From NCBI GenBank assembly GCA_910577915.1, contig CAJTOM010000001.1, forward strand, positions 1 to 64,000: 64,000 nucleotides of DNA, written 5' to 3'. A model generated the notes under the pieces. That model saw nothing but the letters and a program-made list of their open reading frames with translations. It was not told the DNA's origin and made no database searches. How positions within the stretch are numbered: the first letter of the stretch is position 1; each line of letters opens with the position of its first letter. The position numbers and the translations under genes were made by a program. Shown here piece by piece: positions 1 through 8,294 of this stretch. The stretch comes from an uncultured Oscillospiraceae bacterium (GTDB lineage: Bacteria > Bacillota > Clostridia > Oscillospirales > Oscillospiraceae).

Positions 1-28
1 CGCACAAAAAGTAACCGCAGGGTATGAT

Positions 29-168
29 TGTGCAATGACCCCATCGAGGGGTCATGCACAATTAGATTCTGCGCGGCCACTCGATGTGGCCGTGCAGAAT
101 CCTGGGGCCGCGTAGGCCCCACAAGCGGTAGGGCTGCAGCCCAGCCTCTCGCGCGCCCGGAGGGCGCG
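29..168. repeat. Cluster of five adjacent hairpins
   Basis: Five inverted repeats follow one another almost without gaps: 29-60 (loop ATCGA, one bulge), 65-101 (16-bp arms, loop TCGAT, one mismatch), 103-121, the palindrome 131-142, and 152-168. The first two loops are related (ATCGA and TCGAT). No ORF with a ribosome binding site covers the block, and no T-run follows the hairpins, so they are not ordinary terminators. It could be a structured RNA, an intergenic palindromic repeat, or the remnant of a small mobile element. The window edge may cut the left part. Confidence 0.6.
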
Positions 169-261
169 ACGCTCCTATTATACCGGATTCCCCACAATTT
201 GGCAAATGATTTTCCCCCCGGCGGGACATACTATCCCCACATGAGAGGAGGTATAAAACCA

Positions 262-432
262 ATGAACGGATTTGTAAAAGGCATCCTGTTGGGCGCGGCG
301 GCGGGGGCCGCGGCAGATATGGCCCTGCACACCGCCTCCGGCAAGCGGACCAAGGCCGGCAAGACCATGCAGTCGGTGACGGACGCGGTGGACAGCGCCG
401 CCGCCGCCGTCAAGCACACCATGGGGCGCTGA
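262..432 (+). CDS. Small Ala-rich protein, 56 aa
   Basis: I do not recognise this gene. ATG at 262 follows a clear GAGAGGAGG site, and the frame ends directly before a strong terminator, so it looks like a true single-gene unit. The product starts with a glycine/alanine-rich hydrophobic stretch (about residues 6-19, MNGFVKGILLGAAAGAAADM) and continues with a polar, Lys/Thr-rich part containing an Ala run. This resembles short YtxH-like envelope proteins, which carry one N-terminal membrane or amphipathic helix. A longer in-frame start further upstream would run through the hairpin cluster and lacks an RBS. Confidence 0.65.
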   Translation: MNGFVKGILLGAAAGAAADMALHTASGKRTKAGKTMQSVTDAVDSAAAAVKHTMGR

Positions 433-442
433 CGCCCCCCGG

Positions 443-484
443 GGACCGGAACCTTACGCCGATGTAAGGTTCCGGTCCTTTTTG
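443..484 (+). terminator. Rho-independent terminator
   Basis: A perfect 15-bp stem (443-457 with 464-478), a 6-nt loop and a T-run from 479. It lies just after the 56-aa gene and insulates it from the ABC operon. Confidence 0.93.
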
Positions 485-497
485 TAAGGTAAAACGA

Positions 498-526
498 TGG
501 AACGGACGGGGCGGGCGGTGTATAAT
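498..526 (+). promoter_or_regulatory. Promoter of the BceAB-like operon
   Basis: TGGAAC (498-503), a 17-bp spacer and a perfect TATAAT (521-526). The -35 box is weak, which leaves room for activation, as is usual for peptide-antibiotic exporters. The start codon at 561 lies about 28 nt after the expected transcription start. Confidence 0.65.
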
Positions 527-560
527 AGGACCTGCAATCAAGCCAAGGAGGACATCCGAT

Positions 561-1328
561 ATGCCGATTCTACAGGTCAGCGATCTGAAAAAAATCTATA
601 CCACCCGTTTCGGGGGCCAGCAGGTCCAGGCCCTTACCAGCGTCAATTTTGCCGTGGAGCCCGGCGAGTACGTGGCCATTATGGGCGAGTCCGGCTCCGG
701 CAAGACTACCCTGCTCAACATCCTGGCCGCCCTGGATAAGCCCACCAGCGGCGAGGTGCTGCTGGACGGGAAAAACATCGTCACCATCCGGGAGCGGGAC
801 ATCGCCGCCTTCCGCCGGGACCACCTGGGCTTCGTGTTCCAGGACTTCAACCTGCTGGACACCTTCTCCATTCAGGACAACATCCTCCTGCCCCTGGTGC
901 TGGCGGGCATGCGCTATCAGGAGATGGAACAGAGGCTGCTGCCCCTGGCCCGGCGGCTGGGCATCGGGGATCTGCTCAGAAAATATCCCTACGAGGTCTC
1001 CGGCGGGCAGAAGCAGCGGGTGGCCGTGGCGCGGGCCCTCATCACCGAACCCCGGATCGTCCTGGCCGACGAGCCCACAGGGGCCCTGGACTCCAAGGCC
1101 ACCGACAGCCTGCTCAACCTCTTCGATCAGATCAACAGCGAGGGGCAGACCATCCTCATGGTTACCCACTCCACTAAGGCCGCCAGCCACGCCAAACGGG
1201 TCATGTTCATCCGGGACGGCGAGGTATTCCACCAGATCTACAAGGGCGTCAGCACCACCGAGGAGATGTACCAGAAGATCTCCGACACCCTGACGCTGCT
1301 GGCCGCCGGAGGTGAGGAGGATGCGTAA
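561..1328 (+). CDS. ABC transporter ATP-binding protein, BceA-like
   Basis: This is the ATPase subunit of a MacB/LolD-type exporter of the BceAB group, usually linked to resistance to peptide antibiotics. The 255-aa product has Walker [10 protein letters not shown] near residue 40, a [10 protein letters not shown] signature and the Walker B/D-loop stretch [12 protein letters not shown], followed by the switch-histidine region MVTHS. The start is set by AAGGAGG upstream of ATG 561. Its last 8 bases overlap the permease gene. No two-component system is adjacent, although many BceAB modules have one, so the substrate and regulator cannot be read from context. Confidence 0.9.
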   Translation: MPILQVSDLKKIYTTRFGGQQVQALTSVNFAVEPGEYVAIMGESGSGKTTLLNILAALDKPTSGEVLLDGKNIVTIRERDIAAFRRDHLGFVFQDFNLLDTFSIQDNILLPLVLAGMRYQEMEQRLLPLARRLGIGDLLRKYPYEVSGGQKQRVAVARALITEPRIVLADEPTGALDSKATDSLLNLFDQINSEGQTILMVTHSTKAASHAKRVMFIRDGEVFHQIYKGVSTTEEMYQKISDTLTLLAAGGEEDA

Positions 1329-3396
1329 TCTCAGTCTCTATCCCCGGCTGGCCCGGCAGAGTATCCGCAACAACGGCCGGTTCTACTTCCCCTATATCAT
1401 GGCCCTGCTGGGGGACGTGGCGGCCCTGTATATCATGTCCGCCCTGGTCCGGGACCCCGGCGTGAAGAACATGACCCCCGGCCGCCCCAACGGATACATG
1501 TACGTAAGCGTGTTTATGAACATCGGCATGTTCATCGCCTTCGTCTTCTCCGCCATCTTCGTGTGCTATATCAACGGCTTCCTGATGAAGCAGCGAAAAA
1601 AGGAGCTGGGCCTTTACAACATTCTCGGCATGGGCAAGGGCCACATCGCCCTGGTGCTGGCCATCGAGACGGTGTATATCGGCGTGCTGGGCATCGGCGG
1701 CGGCATCGCGACGGGGCTGGTGCTCCACAAGCTGGTGAGCCTCTTCCTCCACCAGATGCTGGGGATGCCGGTGCCCCTGGGGTTCTATGTCTCCTGGGAC
1801 GGCATGGGCTGGACGGTCCTGGTGTTCGCCGCCCTGCTGGGCTTCACCCTGCTGCTGAACCTGAACAAGCTGCGGGTATCCCGGCCCATCGAGCTGCTTC
1901 GGGGCGGAAACGTGGGGGAGCGGGAGCCCAGGACCCGGTGGCTCCTGGCCCTGGCGGGGGTGGTCACCCTGGGCGGCGGCTATTACACCGCTCTGACCAC
2001 CCAGACCGGCGTGGACGCTTTGGTCATGTACTTTGTGGCGGTATTCCTGGTGATCGTGGGCACCTACTGCCTGTTCACCGCCGTGAGCATCGCCCTTTTG
2101 AAGGTCCTGCGGAAAAACAAGCGGTTTTACTACCAGACCGGCCACTTCATCAGCGTGAGCGGGATGCTCTACCGGATGAAGCAGAACGCCGTGGGCCTTG
2201 CCAACATCTGCATCCTGTGCACCATGGTGATGGTCATGCTCTCCGGCACCCTGTCTTTGTACCTGGGGACGAAGCAGGCCATTGACGAGCAGTATCCAGG
2301 CGACATCAACATCGCGGTGGACTACTTCCCCCAGTCCCTGCCGAAGTCCATGGAGGAGTACTGGTCGCCCTACCGGCCGGAGGCCATGCTGGCGCTGCAG
2401 ACGGACTTCGTGGAGAGCCAGGGCGTGTCCGTCACCAGCAGCCGGACCTGGCTGAAATTCGGCTTCGGCGCGGGGCTGCTGGCAGACGGCACCTACACCA
2501 CCAGCCGGTTCGCGGAGGGGACCGTGGGGGCTATCGTCACCATCACCTGCATCACCGAGGCGCGCTATACCGCCGTCACCGGCGAAACGCTGAACCTGGA
2601 CCCCGGCGAGGTGGCCGCCTACGGGGTCAGCGCGGATGAGCTGACCATCCGGTGGGTGATCCCCGAGGAGGACCGGGAGATCGGGCAGAGCACCTATCCC
2701 ATTACAAAGCATCTGAAGGACAACCCGGATTTCAGCCCCAACATCACCCAGATGGTCACGGTGGTGGTGCGGGACGAGGAGGCCCTCAACGCCCTCTGGG
2801 CAAAGCAGCGGGAGGCCTACGGTCTCGAGGCCAGCAGCATGGTCTGGAACGCCTGCCTGGACGTGGACTGCGGCGAGGAGACGCTGCTGGAGGTACAGGA
2901 GCGCTACTGGGACGCCGTGGAGGATGACGGCTTCTACGACGGCACAGGCTACTGGACGCGCAGCCGGTGGGAGCTGCGCAGCGATGGGGCCGCCAATGCC
3001 TACGGGCTGGCGGGAGGGTTCCTGTTTCTGGGCATCTTCCTGGGCTTCATCTTTATTCTGGCCACGGTGCTGATGATCTATTACAAGCAGATCAGCGAGG
3101 GCTATGAGGACAAGGATCGGTTCGAGATCATGCAGAAGGTGGGCCTCAGCCGGGGCGAGGTGAAGCGGAGCATCCACAGCCAGATTTTAATGGTGTTCTT
3201 CCTGCCCATCGTGGTGGCCTCCGTCCACATCGTCTTCGACTTCAACATGGTGGAGAAGCTGCTGACGCTGTTCTATATCCACAATACCGCCCTGACGGCC
3301 CTGTGCACCCTGGGGACGGTGCTGGTGTTCTTCGCCGCCTACGGCGTGGTATACCTGCTGACCGCCCGGACGTACTACAAAATCGTGGAGAGGTGA
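1321..3396 (+). CDS. FtsX-like permease, BceB type
   Basis: Membrane subunit of the exporter, 691 aa. It shows the BceB layout: an N-terminal helix (about 20-45), three helices around 60-180, further helices at about 210-330, a large extracellular domain of roughly 220 residues (about 330-555), and three C-terminal helices (about 565-690). I chose ATG 1321 because GGTGAGGAGG precedes it directly; a GTG nine bases upstream is also in frame. It overlaps the end of the ATPase gene, so the two are translationally coupled. The large extracellular loop normally recognises the peptide-antibiotic/lipid complex in this family. Confidence 0.88.
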   Translation: MRNLSLYPRLARQSIRNNGRFYFPYIMALLGDVAALYIMSALVRDPGVKNMTPGRPNGYMYVSVFMNIGMFIAFVFSAIFVCYINGFLMKQRKKELGLYNILGMGKGHIALVLAIETVYIGVLGIGGGIATGLVLHKLVSLFLHQMLGMPVPLGFYVSWDGMGWTVLVFAALLGFTLLLNLNKLRVSRPIELLRGGNVGEREPRTRWLLALAGVVTLGGGYYTALTTQTGVDALVMYFVAVFLVIVGTYCLFTAVSIALLKVLRKNKRFYYQTGHFISVSGMLYRMKQNAVGLANICILCTMVMVMLSGTLSLYLGTKQAIDEQYPGDINIAVDYFPQSLPKSMEEYWSPYRPEAMLALQTDFVESQGVSVTSSRTWLKFGFGAGLLADGTYTTSRFAEGTVGAIVTITCITEARYTAVTGETLNLDPGEVAAYGVSADELTIRWVIPEEDREIGQSTYPITKHLKDNPDFSPNITQMVTVVVRDEEALNALWAKQREAYGLEASSMVWNACLDVDCGEETLLEVQERYWDAVEDDGFYDGTGYWTRSRWELRSDGAANAYGLAGGFLFLGIFLGFIFILATVLMIYYKQISEGYEDKDRFEIMQKVGLSRGEVKRSIHSQILMVFFLPIVVASVHIVFDFNMVEKLLTLFYIHNTALTALCTLGTVLVFFAAYGVVYLLTARTYYKIVER

Positions 3397-3400
3397 CAAG

Positions 3401-3490
3401 ATGAAAAAAAGCGCCGTATGCCTGCTGCTGGCCGCCCTGGGACTGGGGCTGCTCATCCGCCGCCTCCGCCGGGACTGGTGGAAGGCGTAG
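3401..3490 (+). CDS. Micro-ORF, 29-aa single-pass membrane peptide
   Basis: The ORF starts four bases after the permease stop with GAGAGGTGAC as its ribosome binding site. The product begins MKKSAVCLLLAALGLGLLI and ends in RRLRRDWWKA: one hydrophobic helix with a strongly positive C-terminus. It is placed like a small accessory subunit of the ABC exporter, but its function is unknown. Support comes from the RBS, tight spacing and coherent membrane topology, since such a short frame gives no coding statistics. Confidence 0.5.
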   Translation: MKKSAVCLLLAALGLGLLIRRLRRDWWKA

Positions 3491-3540
3491 AGACAACCAG
3501 GGGGGCCGCCCCCGCCGCGACAGAGAAAGGAGTATGAGAC

Positions 3541-3774
3541 ATGGACCGTGTGGATACCGTATTGGTTCTGGGTATGCTGTGCCTGATGCTGGGAACCCTG
3601 CTGGTGGGCTTCAGCCGGCCGCTGTGGTGGATGCTGCACCAGCGGCGCCCCAACGGAACCCGGGATGTGCCCCGCCGCTGCGAGTGGTACCTGCGTGTGC
3701 CGGGCATTGCGCTGCTGGCCATGGCGGCGCTGGTGATCGCCATGAGCGTGACCAACTCCTGCGTCTTCGCGTGA
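3541..3774 (+). CDS. Small membrane protein, 77 aa
   Basis: I do not recognise this gene. ATG 3541 has GAGAAAGGAG upstream. The product has two hydrophobic helices, about residues 5-25 and 53-73, joined by a basic loop with several Arg and Trp residues, and ends close to a Cys. It is the last gene of the 561-3774 transcription unit, before a strong bidirectional terminator. Its location suggests a small partner of the BceAB-like exporter, but nothing in it shows a specific activity. Confidence 0.6.
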   Translation: MDRVDTVLVLGMLCLMLGTLLVGFSRPLWWMLHQRRPNGTRDVPRRCEWYLRVPGIALLAMAALVIAMSVTNSCVFA

Positions 3775-3777
3775 AAG

Positions 3778-3812
3778 AGGGAGTCCCCCGGCATCGCCGG
3801 GGGACTCCCTTA
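3778..3812. terminator. Bidirectional terminator between convergent genes
   Basis: A 13-bp GC-rich stem (GGAGTCCCCCGGC paired with its complement) with a 3-nt loop lies between the 77-aa membrane gene and the MATE gene that faces it. The stem is strong and the T-run short (CCTTAT), so it probably serves both strands. Confidence 0.75.
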
Positions 3813-3818
3813 TCCGGT

Positions 3819-5177
3819 TCACATGCCCAGGGGCACGATCTCCTTCCGGTATACATACCGCAGAAACACGGCGCACAGCGCCGCACTGAACAGCTCCGCC
3901 AGGGGGAAGGCCCACCACACCAGCTCCAGCCGGCCGCTCAGGCTCAGCAGCCAGGCCGCCGGCAGCAGCACCACCAGCTGGCGCACCAGGGAGATCACCA
4001 GGCTCAGCACCCCGTGGCCCAGTGCCTGGAAGGTGGAGGAGGCGACGATGCTGAAGCCCGCCAGCAGGAAGTGGAAGCTGATGACCCCCAGGGCGGTCTC
4101 GCCGATGGAGAGCATGTAGTCCGAGGCCTCGAAGATGCTCAGCAGGGGGCCGGGGAGCAGCTGGAAGGCCGCGAAGCCCAGGACCATGATGCCCACGGCG
4201 TAGAGCACGCTCAGCTTCACCGTCTTCACCATCCGCTCCGGCTTCCGGGCCCCGAAGTTGTAGGCCACAATGGGCACCATGCCGTTGTTCAGGCCGAATA
4301 TGGGCATGAACACGAAGCTCTGGAGCTTGAAGTACACCCCCAGAACGGCGGTGGCGGTGGTGGTGAAGCCGATGAGAATCTTGTTCAGGCCGAAGGTCAT
4401 CACCGAGCCGATGGAGGCCATGATGATGGAGGGAATGCCCACGGAGTAGATGCGCCGGATGATGTCCCCGCTGGGCCGGAAGCGGCGGAAGCTGAGGGTG
4501 ATCTCCGGATTTCTCCGGGCGTTGAACCAGACGCCCAGGGCCGCGCCCGCCACCTGGCCCAGCACCGTGGCCCAGGCCGCGCCCACCACGCCCATGCCGA
4601 GGCCAAAGATGAAGATGGGGTCGAAGATAATGTTGATCACCGCCCCCACCATCTGAGTGATCATGCTGTACACCGTCCGGCCGGTGGCCTGGAGCAGGCG
4701 CTCGATGCTGATGGCAATGAAGAGGCCGAAGGAGCAGACGGTGCAGACCTGGATGTAGGCCGCGCCGCCGTCCACGATCTCCGCCACGTCGGTCTGGACC
4801 AAAAAAAAGGTCCGGGAGAAGAGGGCCCCCAGCAGGGCGAACACCGCCGCGCTGCACACTCCCAGAAAAACGCCGTTGGAGGCGGTGAGGTTGGCCCGCT
4901 CAAACTTCTTCTCCCCCAGGCTCTTGCTCAGAAGGGCGTTGATGCCCACGCCGGTGCCGGTAGCCACGGCGATCATCAGGTTCTGCACCGGGAAGGCCAG
5001 GCCCACCGCGTTCAGGGCGTTCTCGCTGAGCCGGGAGACGAAGACGCTGTCCACAATGTTGTACAGGGCCTGCACCAGCATGCTGAGCATAATGGGCACC
5101 GACATGCTCACCAGCAGCTTGTTGACGGGCAGCACGCCCATTTTGTTCTCCTGGGGTCTCATTTCTTTCTCTTCCAT
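3819..5177 (-). CDS. MATE family efflux transporter
   Basis: Multidrug and toxin extrusion protein of 452 aa with twelve predicted helices in two similar halves, typical length for the family. The first helix region (MSVPIMLSMLVQALYNIVDSV) is the usual MATE N-terminal signature, and the Y-N-F-G motif in the second half (VAYNFGARKPERM) matches the family. Such pumps exchange cations (Na+ or H+) for drugs or metabolites. The start follows GGAAAGGAAG. It has its own promoter and a hairpin in the leader (see 5257-5286), so it is likely a single-gene unit. Confidence 0.88.
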   Translation of the reverse strand: MEEKEMRPQENKMGVLPVNKLLVSMSVPIMLSMLVQALYNIVDSVFVSRLSENALNAVGLAFPVQNLMIAVATGTGVGINALLSKSLGEKKFERANLTASNGVFLGVCSAAVFALLGALFSRTFFLVQTDVAEIVDGGAAYIQVCTVCSFGLFIAISIERLLQATGRTVYSMITQMVGAVINIIFDPIFIFGLGMGVVGAAWATVLGQVAGAALGVWFNARRNPEITLSFRRFRPSGDIIRRIYSVGIPSIIMASIGSVMTFGLNKILIGFTTTATAVLGVYFKLQSFVFMPIFGLNNGMVPIVAYNFGARKPERMVKTVKLSVLYAVGIMVLGFAAFQLLPGPLLSIFEASDYMLSIGETALGVISFHFLLAGFSIVASSTFQALGHGVLSLVISLVRQLVVLLPAAWLLSLSGRLELVWWAFPLAELFSAALCAVFLRYVYRKEIVPLGM

Positions 5178-5256
5178 TTGTCTCTTGCTTCCTTTCCAGG
5201 GGTCCGCTTCCCTTTCGTTGTGCGCACCGGAGCTTGACCCGGCGGATTTGAGGACT

Positions 5257-5286
5257 AAAAAAGCGCCGCTTGCGGGCGGCGCTTTT
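5257..5286 (-). promoter_or_regulatory. Leader hairpin with T-run before the MATE gene
   Basis: A GC stem (AAGCGCCGC with GCGGCGCTT), followed on the minus strand by six T residues, lies between the promoter and the MATE start codon. Read from the promoter it resembles an intrinsic terminator, so it could act as an attenuator. However, the expected start site falls inside its 5' arm, so a 5'-end stabilising hairpin is equally possible. Confidence 0.5.
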
Positions 5287-5315
5287 ATGGTAGCATGATG
5301 TGATTTTTATGTCAA
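5287..5315 (-). promoter_or_regulatory. Sigma-A promoter of the MATE gene
   Basis: TTGACA (complement of 5310-5315), a 17-bp spacer and TACCAT (complement of 5287-5292). The -35 box is perfect. Confidence 0.75.
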
Positions 5316-5405
5316 TACGGGAAGATAAAGTTTTGCGCTTTAGCCAAAAATGCGGCAAATTTCCTGGATTTTGATTGTGTTTCTACCCAATTCATCCGCC
5401 GACGC

Positions 5406-6029
5406 TCAGCCGTACAGCCCCCGCCGCCGCCGGTCATAGAACCGCACGGACAGCCAGAGGGACCCGGCAGTCCACGCCGCCAGCAGGAGGCCGACGCCCG
5501 CCCGCTCCGGGAGGGAGGCGTCCCGCACCCAGCGGTATGCGCTCCCGTCCCCCGCCATGGCCAGCAGGAGCAGGGAGAGCCAGACGGCCACGCTGAGGAG
5601 CGTCCCCTTCAAGCGGCCCAGGCGGTAGACCAGAGGAAAGTTCGTCCCGGTCATCAGAACGGTCAGCACTGCAGCGGGCCACACCAGCACGGCCTCCAAC
5701 TCCATGGAGGCAGTAAGCCGGCCCGCCAGGACCCCGCACACCGACAGAAGGAGGAGGACCTCCCCAGTAAAGGCGTACTTCGACAGCACGATCTTCCAGG
5801 GCTCCATGGGCGTCACCGCCAGCCAGTCATCCCAGCGGCAGCGCGCATCCACGTCCAGGCTGTTGAGGGAAAAGCTTATTGAAAAGATTGGAACATTGCA
5901 GCAGTACAGCCACGCCGCCCGCTTATCGCCTATCCAGGCAAACAGCGCCGCGACCACCACCCACAGCGCCGTGATCTGCACCACTGTCCTGCCCATGACG
6001 TACCACTCCTTGCGCAGCAGCGCCCCCAT
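5406..6029 (-). CDS. ABC-2 type permease subunit
   Basis: Hydrophobic 207-aa protein with about six helices, starting MGALLRKEWYVMGRTVV, the usual start of ABC-2 export permeases (a short cytosolic helix with an RKEWY-like motif). It is the last gene of the gntR-ATPase-permease-permease operon and lies 26 bases after the other permease, so the pair probably forms a heterodimeric channel. The substrate is unknown. Related YtrABCDEF/BcrAB-type systems export antibiotics or respond to cell-wall stress. Confidence 0.75.
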   Translation of the reverse strand: MGALLRKEWYVMGRTVVQITALWVVVAALFAWIGDKRAAWLYCCNVPIFSISFSLNSLDVDARCRWDDWLAVTPMEPWKIVLSKYAFTGEVLLLLSVCGVLAGRLTASMELEAVLVWPAAVLTVLMTGTNFPLVYRLGRLKGTLLSVAVWLSLLLLAMAGDGSAYRWVRDASLPERAGVGLLLAAWTAGSLWLSVRFYDRRRRGLYG

Positions 6030-6055
6030 GGTCCCTCGCCTCCTTTCTCCCGCTT

Positions 6056-6691
6056 CTACGCATTGTAGGCCCCGCTCTGCCGCTTCTTATAGACCCGCAC
6101 GCTCACCCGGAAGGACACATAGGTGGCCAGCACCGCCAGGACGGCCACGCCGGCGATCACCGCCGCCAGGGGGAGTCTCGGCAGCTGGGGCGCCTCCCCG
6201 AAGATGCTCTGCAGGCCCAGGACGGCGCCCACGCCCACGCCCATGACCAGGAGCATCATGTACCGTCCCTTCTCCGTGCCGAACCGGTAGAGCGCCGGCA
6301 GGCCCAGCGCCGTTACAAACAGCATGGCCACGCCCAGCATCACGCTCATCTCCGCCGTCTCCATCCAGTCCACGTCCCCCGTGCTGACGCCCCGCAGCAG
6401 CGCGCCCAGCACAATGATGCCCCCGGCCAGCAGCGTGAAGATGTACGCCAGCAGGTACTTGCTCCACACAATCTGCTCCGGACTGTAGGGCAGCATGGCC
6501 GCGTAGCGGTCCCACTTGCTCCGCTCGTCGTAGGCCAGGGTGGTGATGGGCATCATCAGCGCCAGCATCATGGCGTAGGTGCTGCCGAAGGCCCCCAGAG
6601 GGGGGATCAGGCTGAACCCCAGCGCCAGCAGCATCAGCAGGCGGCCGCTCTTGTCCGCCACAAACAGGTCCTTCTTCAAAAGTCCGATCAT
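6056..6691 (-). CDS. ABC-2 type permease subunit
   Basis: A 211-aa membrane protein with six predicted helices, starting MIGLLKKDLFVADKSGRLL, which is again the ABC-2 N-terminal pattern. It contains DERSKWDRYAAMLPYSPEQIVWSKYL, the cytosolic element typical of this group, near residue 55; the neighbouring permease carries a similar CRWDDWLAVTPMEPWKIVLSKY stretch, so the two are paralogues. The gene follows the ATPase by 100 bases and has its own AAGGAGGAAT ribosome binding site. Confidence 0.8.
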   Translation of the reverse strand: MIGLLKKDLFVADKSGRLLMLLALGFSLIPPLGAFGSTYAMMLALMMPITTLAYDERSKWDRYAAMLPYSPEQIVWSKYLLAYIFTLLAGGIIVLGALLRGVSTGDVDWMETAEMSVMLGVAMLFVTALGLPALYRFGTEKGRYMMLLVMGVGVGAVLGLQSIFGEAPQLPRLPLAAVIAGVAVLAVLATYVSFRVSVRVYKKRQSGAYNA

Positions 6692-6791
6692 CTCGTTATT
6701 CCTCCTTAAATGATAGCGCTCCCGTCACCGTGCGGCGGGGTCAGATGTCCCGCGCAGCGCGGAGCGCATAGGCCGTCCGCCCGAGCCCCGC

Positions 6792-7640
6792 TCAGGCCCC
6801 CTTTACCATGTACAAGATAATGTCCTCCAGCGTGGCCCGGTCCAGCACCAGGCCGTTGGGCACGAGCTCCCGCTCCACCAGGGCCTCCACGCCGTAAGTC
6901 CCCACCCGCTTGCCGTGGACGGCCTCCTGGGGAATGTTGGCCAGCTGCTCTCTGGTGCACTTCAGGACGGCGTATTTGTCCAGCAGCACGTCCTTTTCCT
7001 CGCACAGCACCAGCTTCCCCTTGTGGAGAAAGGCGATGTAATCGCAGATGCGCTCCAGGTCGCTGACGATGTGGCTCGACAGCAGCACCCCGTGGCCGTC
7101 CTGGGCGGCGAAGTCCGCGAACACCTCCAGCAGCTCCTCCCGGACCATGGGGTCCAGGCCGCCGGTGGCCTCGTCCAGCAGCAGCAGGCGGGCGCGGTGG
7201 CTCAGGGCCGCCGCGATGCCCAGCTTCATGGTCATGCCCCGGGAGTAGTCCTTCACCTTCTTGTCCGCAGGCAGCCGGAAGCGCTCGATCCACCCCTCGT
7301 AGGCCGCCTGATCCCAGTTCTTATAGGTCCCCGCCATGATCTTCCCCAGCTGGCGGGCGTTGATGACCTCCGGCACGCAGGTCTCGTCCAGCACCACGCC
7401 CACGTCCTGCTTGACGTCCATAAACGCCGGGCTCTTGTTGTCCACCCCCAGCACGGAGACGGTACCGCCGTCCCGCTCCAGGGCATCCATGATGAGGCGG
7501 ATGGTGGTGCTCTTCCCCGCCCCGTTCTCCCCCACCAGCCCCAGCACGCACCCGGCGGGCAGGTCCAGGTCCAGATGGTCCAGGGAGAAGTCCCTGTAGT
7601 GCTTGCACAGACCCCGAATTTCAATCACATTAGATTCCAT
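6792..7640 (-). CDS. ABC transporter ATP-binding protein (YtrB/BcrA type)
   Basis: A 282-aa ATPase with Walker A GENGAGKSTT near residue 38, a degenerate signature (DYSRGMTMKL in place of LSGGQ), Walker B LLLLDEATGGLD and an H-loop in LLSSHIVSDL. The YSRGM form and the C-terminal extension of about 70 residues are typical of BcrA/YtrB-like exporters that work with ABC-2 permeases. It starts five bases after the gntR stop and has GAGGAATAAACG upstream, so it is co-transcribed with the regulator. Confidence 0.87.
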   Translation of the reverse strand: MESNVIEIRGLCKHYRDFSLDHLDLDLPAGCVLGLVGENGAGKSTTIRLIMDALERDGGTVSVLGVDNKSPAFMDVKQDVGVVLDETCVPEVINARQLGKIMAGTYKNWDQAAYEGWIERFRLPADKKVKDYSRGMTMKLGIAAALSHRARLLLLDEATGGLDPMVREELLEVFADFAAQDGHGVLLSSHIVSDLERICDYIAFLHKGKLVLCEEKDVLLDKYAVLKCTREQLANIPQEAVHGKRVGTYGVEALVERELVPNGLVLDRATLEDIILYMVKGA

Positions 7641-7645
7641 TTCGT

Positions 7646-8020
7646 TTATTCCTCCTCGGATAGTACTTGTAGTATTCCCTGTAACTCCTCAATGGGCAGC
7701 TTGATCTGGCGGCTCAGCTCCAGAGCGGACTGGAGATGGCCCTCGATCTCCCGCAGGCTGCTCTCCCTGGCCAGCTCCACATCCTGCTGGGCCACGAAGC
7801 TGCCCTTCCCCGCCACGGTGCAGATGAAGCCGTCCCGCTCCAGCTCCTCATAGGCCCGCTTGGTGGTGATCACGCTGATGCGCAGGTCCCGGGCCAGGGA
7901 GCGGATGGAGGGAAGGGGCTCCCCGGGCTTCAGCTTCCCGGCGGCCACGGCCCCCTTGACCTGCCGGCAGATCTGCTCGTAGATGGGCTGGCCGCTGGAA
8001 TTGCTGATGATAATGTCCAT
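7646..8020 (-). CDS. GntR family regulator, YtrA subfamily
   Basis: A 124-aa repressor. The start at 8020 is chosen because AGGTGAGG lies seven bases upstream and the winged-helix domain begins directly after it (IIISNSSGQPIYEQICRQVKG); the frame stays open further upstream but without support. Residues 1-75 form the GntR helix-turn-helix (LPSIRSLARDLRISVITTKRAYEELERDG). The short C-terminal part is helical and lacks the FCD or UTRA ligand domain, which is typical of YtrA. It is the first gene of the ABC operon and probably represses its own promoter. Confidence 0.88.
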   Translation of the reverse strand: MDIIISNSSGQPIYEQICRQVKGAVAAGKLKPGEPLPSIRSLARDLRISVITTKRAYEELERDGFICTVAGKGSFVAQQDVELARESSLREIEGHLQSALELSRQIKLPIEELQGILQVLSEEE

Positions 8021-8040
8021 TGCCTCACCTCTCGTCTGTT

Positions 8041-8083
8041 CATCTGTATATAAACAGTATACACAGTATTTACAGTTTGTCAA
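8041..8083 (-). promoter_or_regulatory. Promoter and probable operator of the gntR-ABC operon
   Basis: TTGACA (complement of 8078-8083), a 16-bp spacer and TATACT (complement of 8056-8061). The spacer and start region carry repeated ACTGT units and an imperfect dyad: on the minus strand CTGTAAATA at one end and TATATACAG about 14 bases on. This overlap of dyad and promoter fits autorepression by the YtrA-type regulator. The operator itself is inferred. Confidence 0.7.
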
Positions 8084-8212
8084 GGGGGCGGCCACACTTT
8101 TTTTCGCCGCCCGCGGCGGAGCGGCAGGGCGCACAGGGCGGGGGTACGGAAAACGCCCAAAGAGCGGCGGAAAATTCCGGCGCTTTTTGTCCGGTTTTTT
8201 GCGGGTATGGGG

Positions 8213-8241
8213 TTGTTCTTTCCTTTTAAATATGGTATAAC
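8213..8241 (+). promoter_or_regulatory. Promoter of the second MATE gene
   Basis: TTGTTC (8213-8218), a 17-bp spacer and TATAAC (8236-8241), 53 bases before the start codon. Confidence 0.65.
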
Positions 8242-8294
8242 TTGCGAAGCGAGGGATATATGGATTGGTCGTTCAATTGTGGAGGTGCCTGTTG

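Noticed and set aside
1249..3177. Long minus-strand frame of 642 aa under the BceB-like permease gene
   Set aside because: Shadow frame of a GC-rich gene; rich in His, Gln and Gly in random order, no RBS and no domain. The same applies to the other long antisense frames, such as those opposite mfd, FeoB and the Na/Pi transporter.
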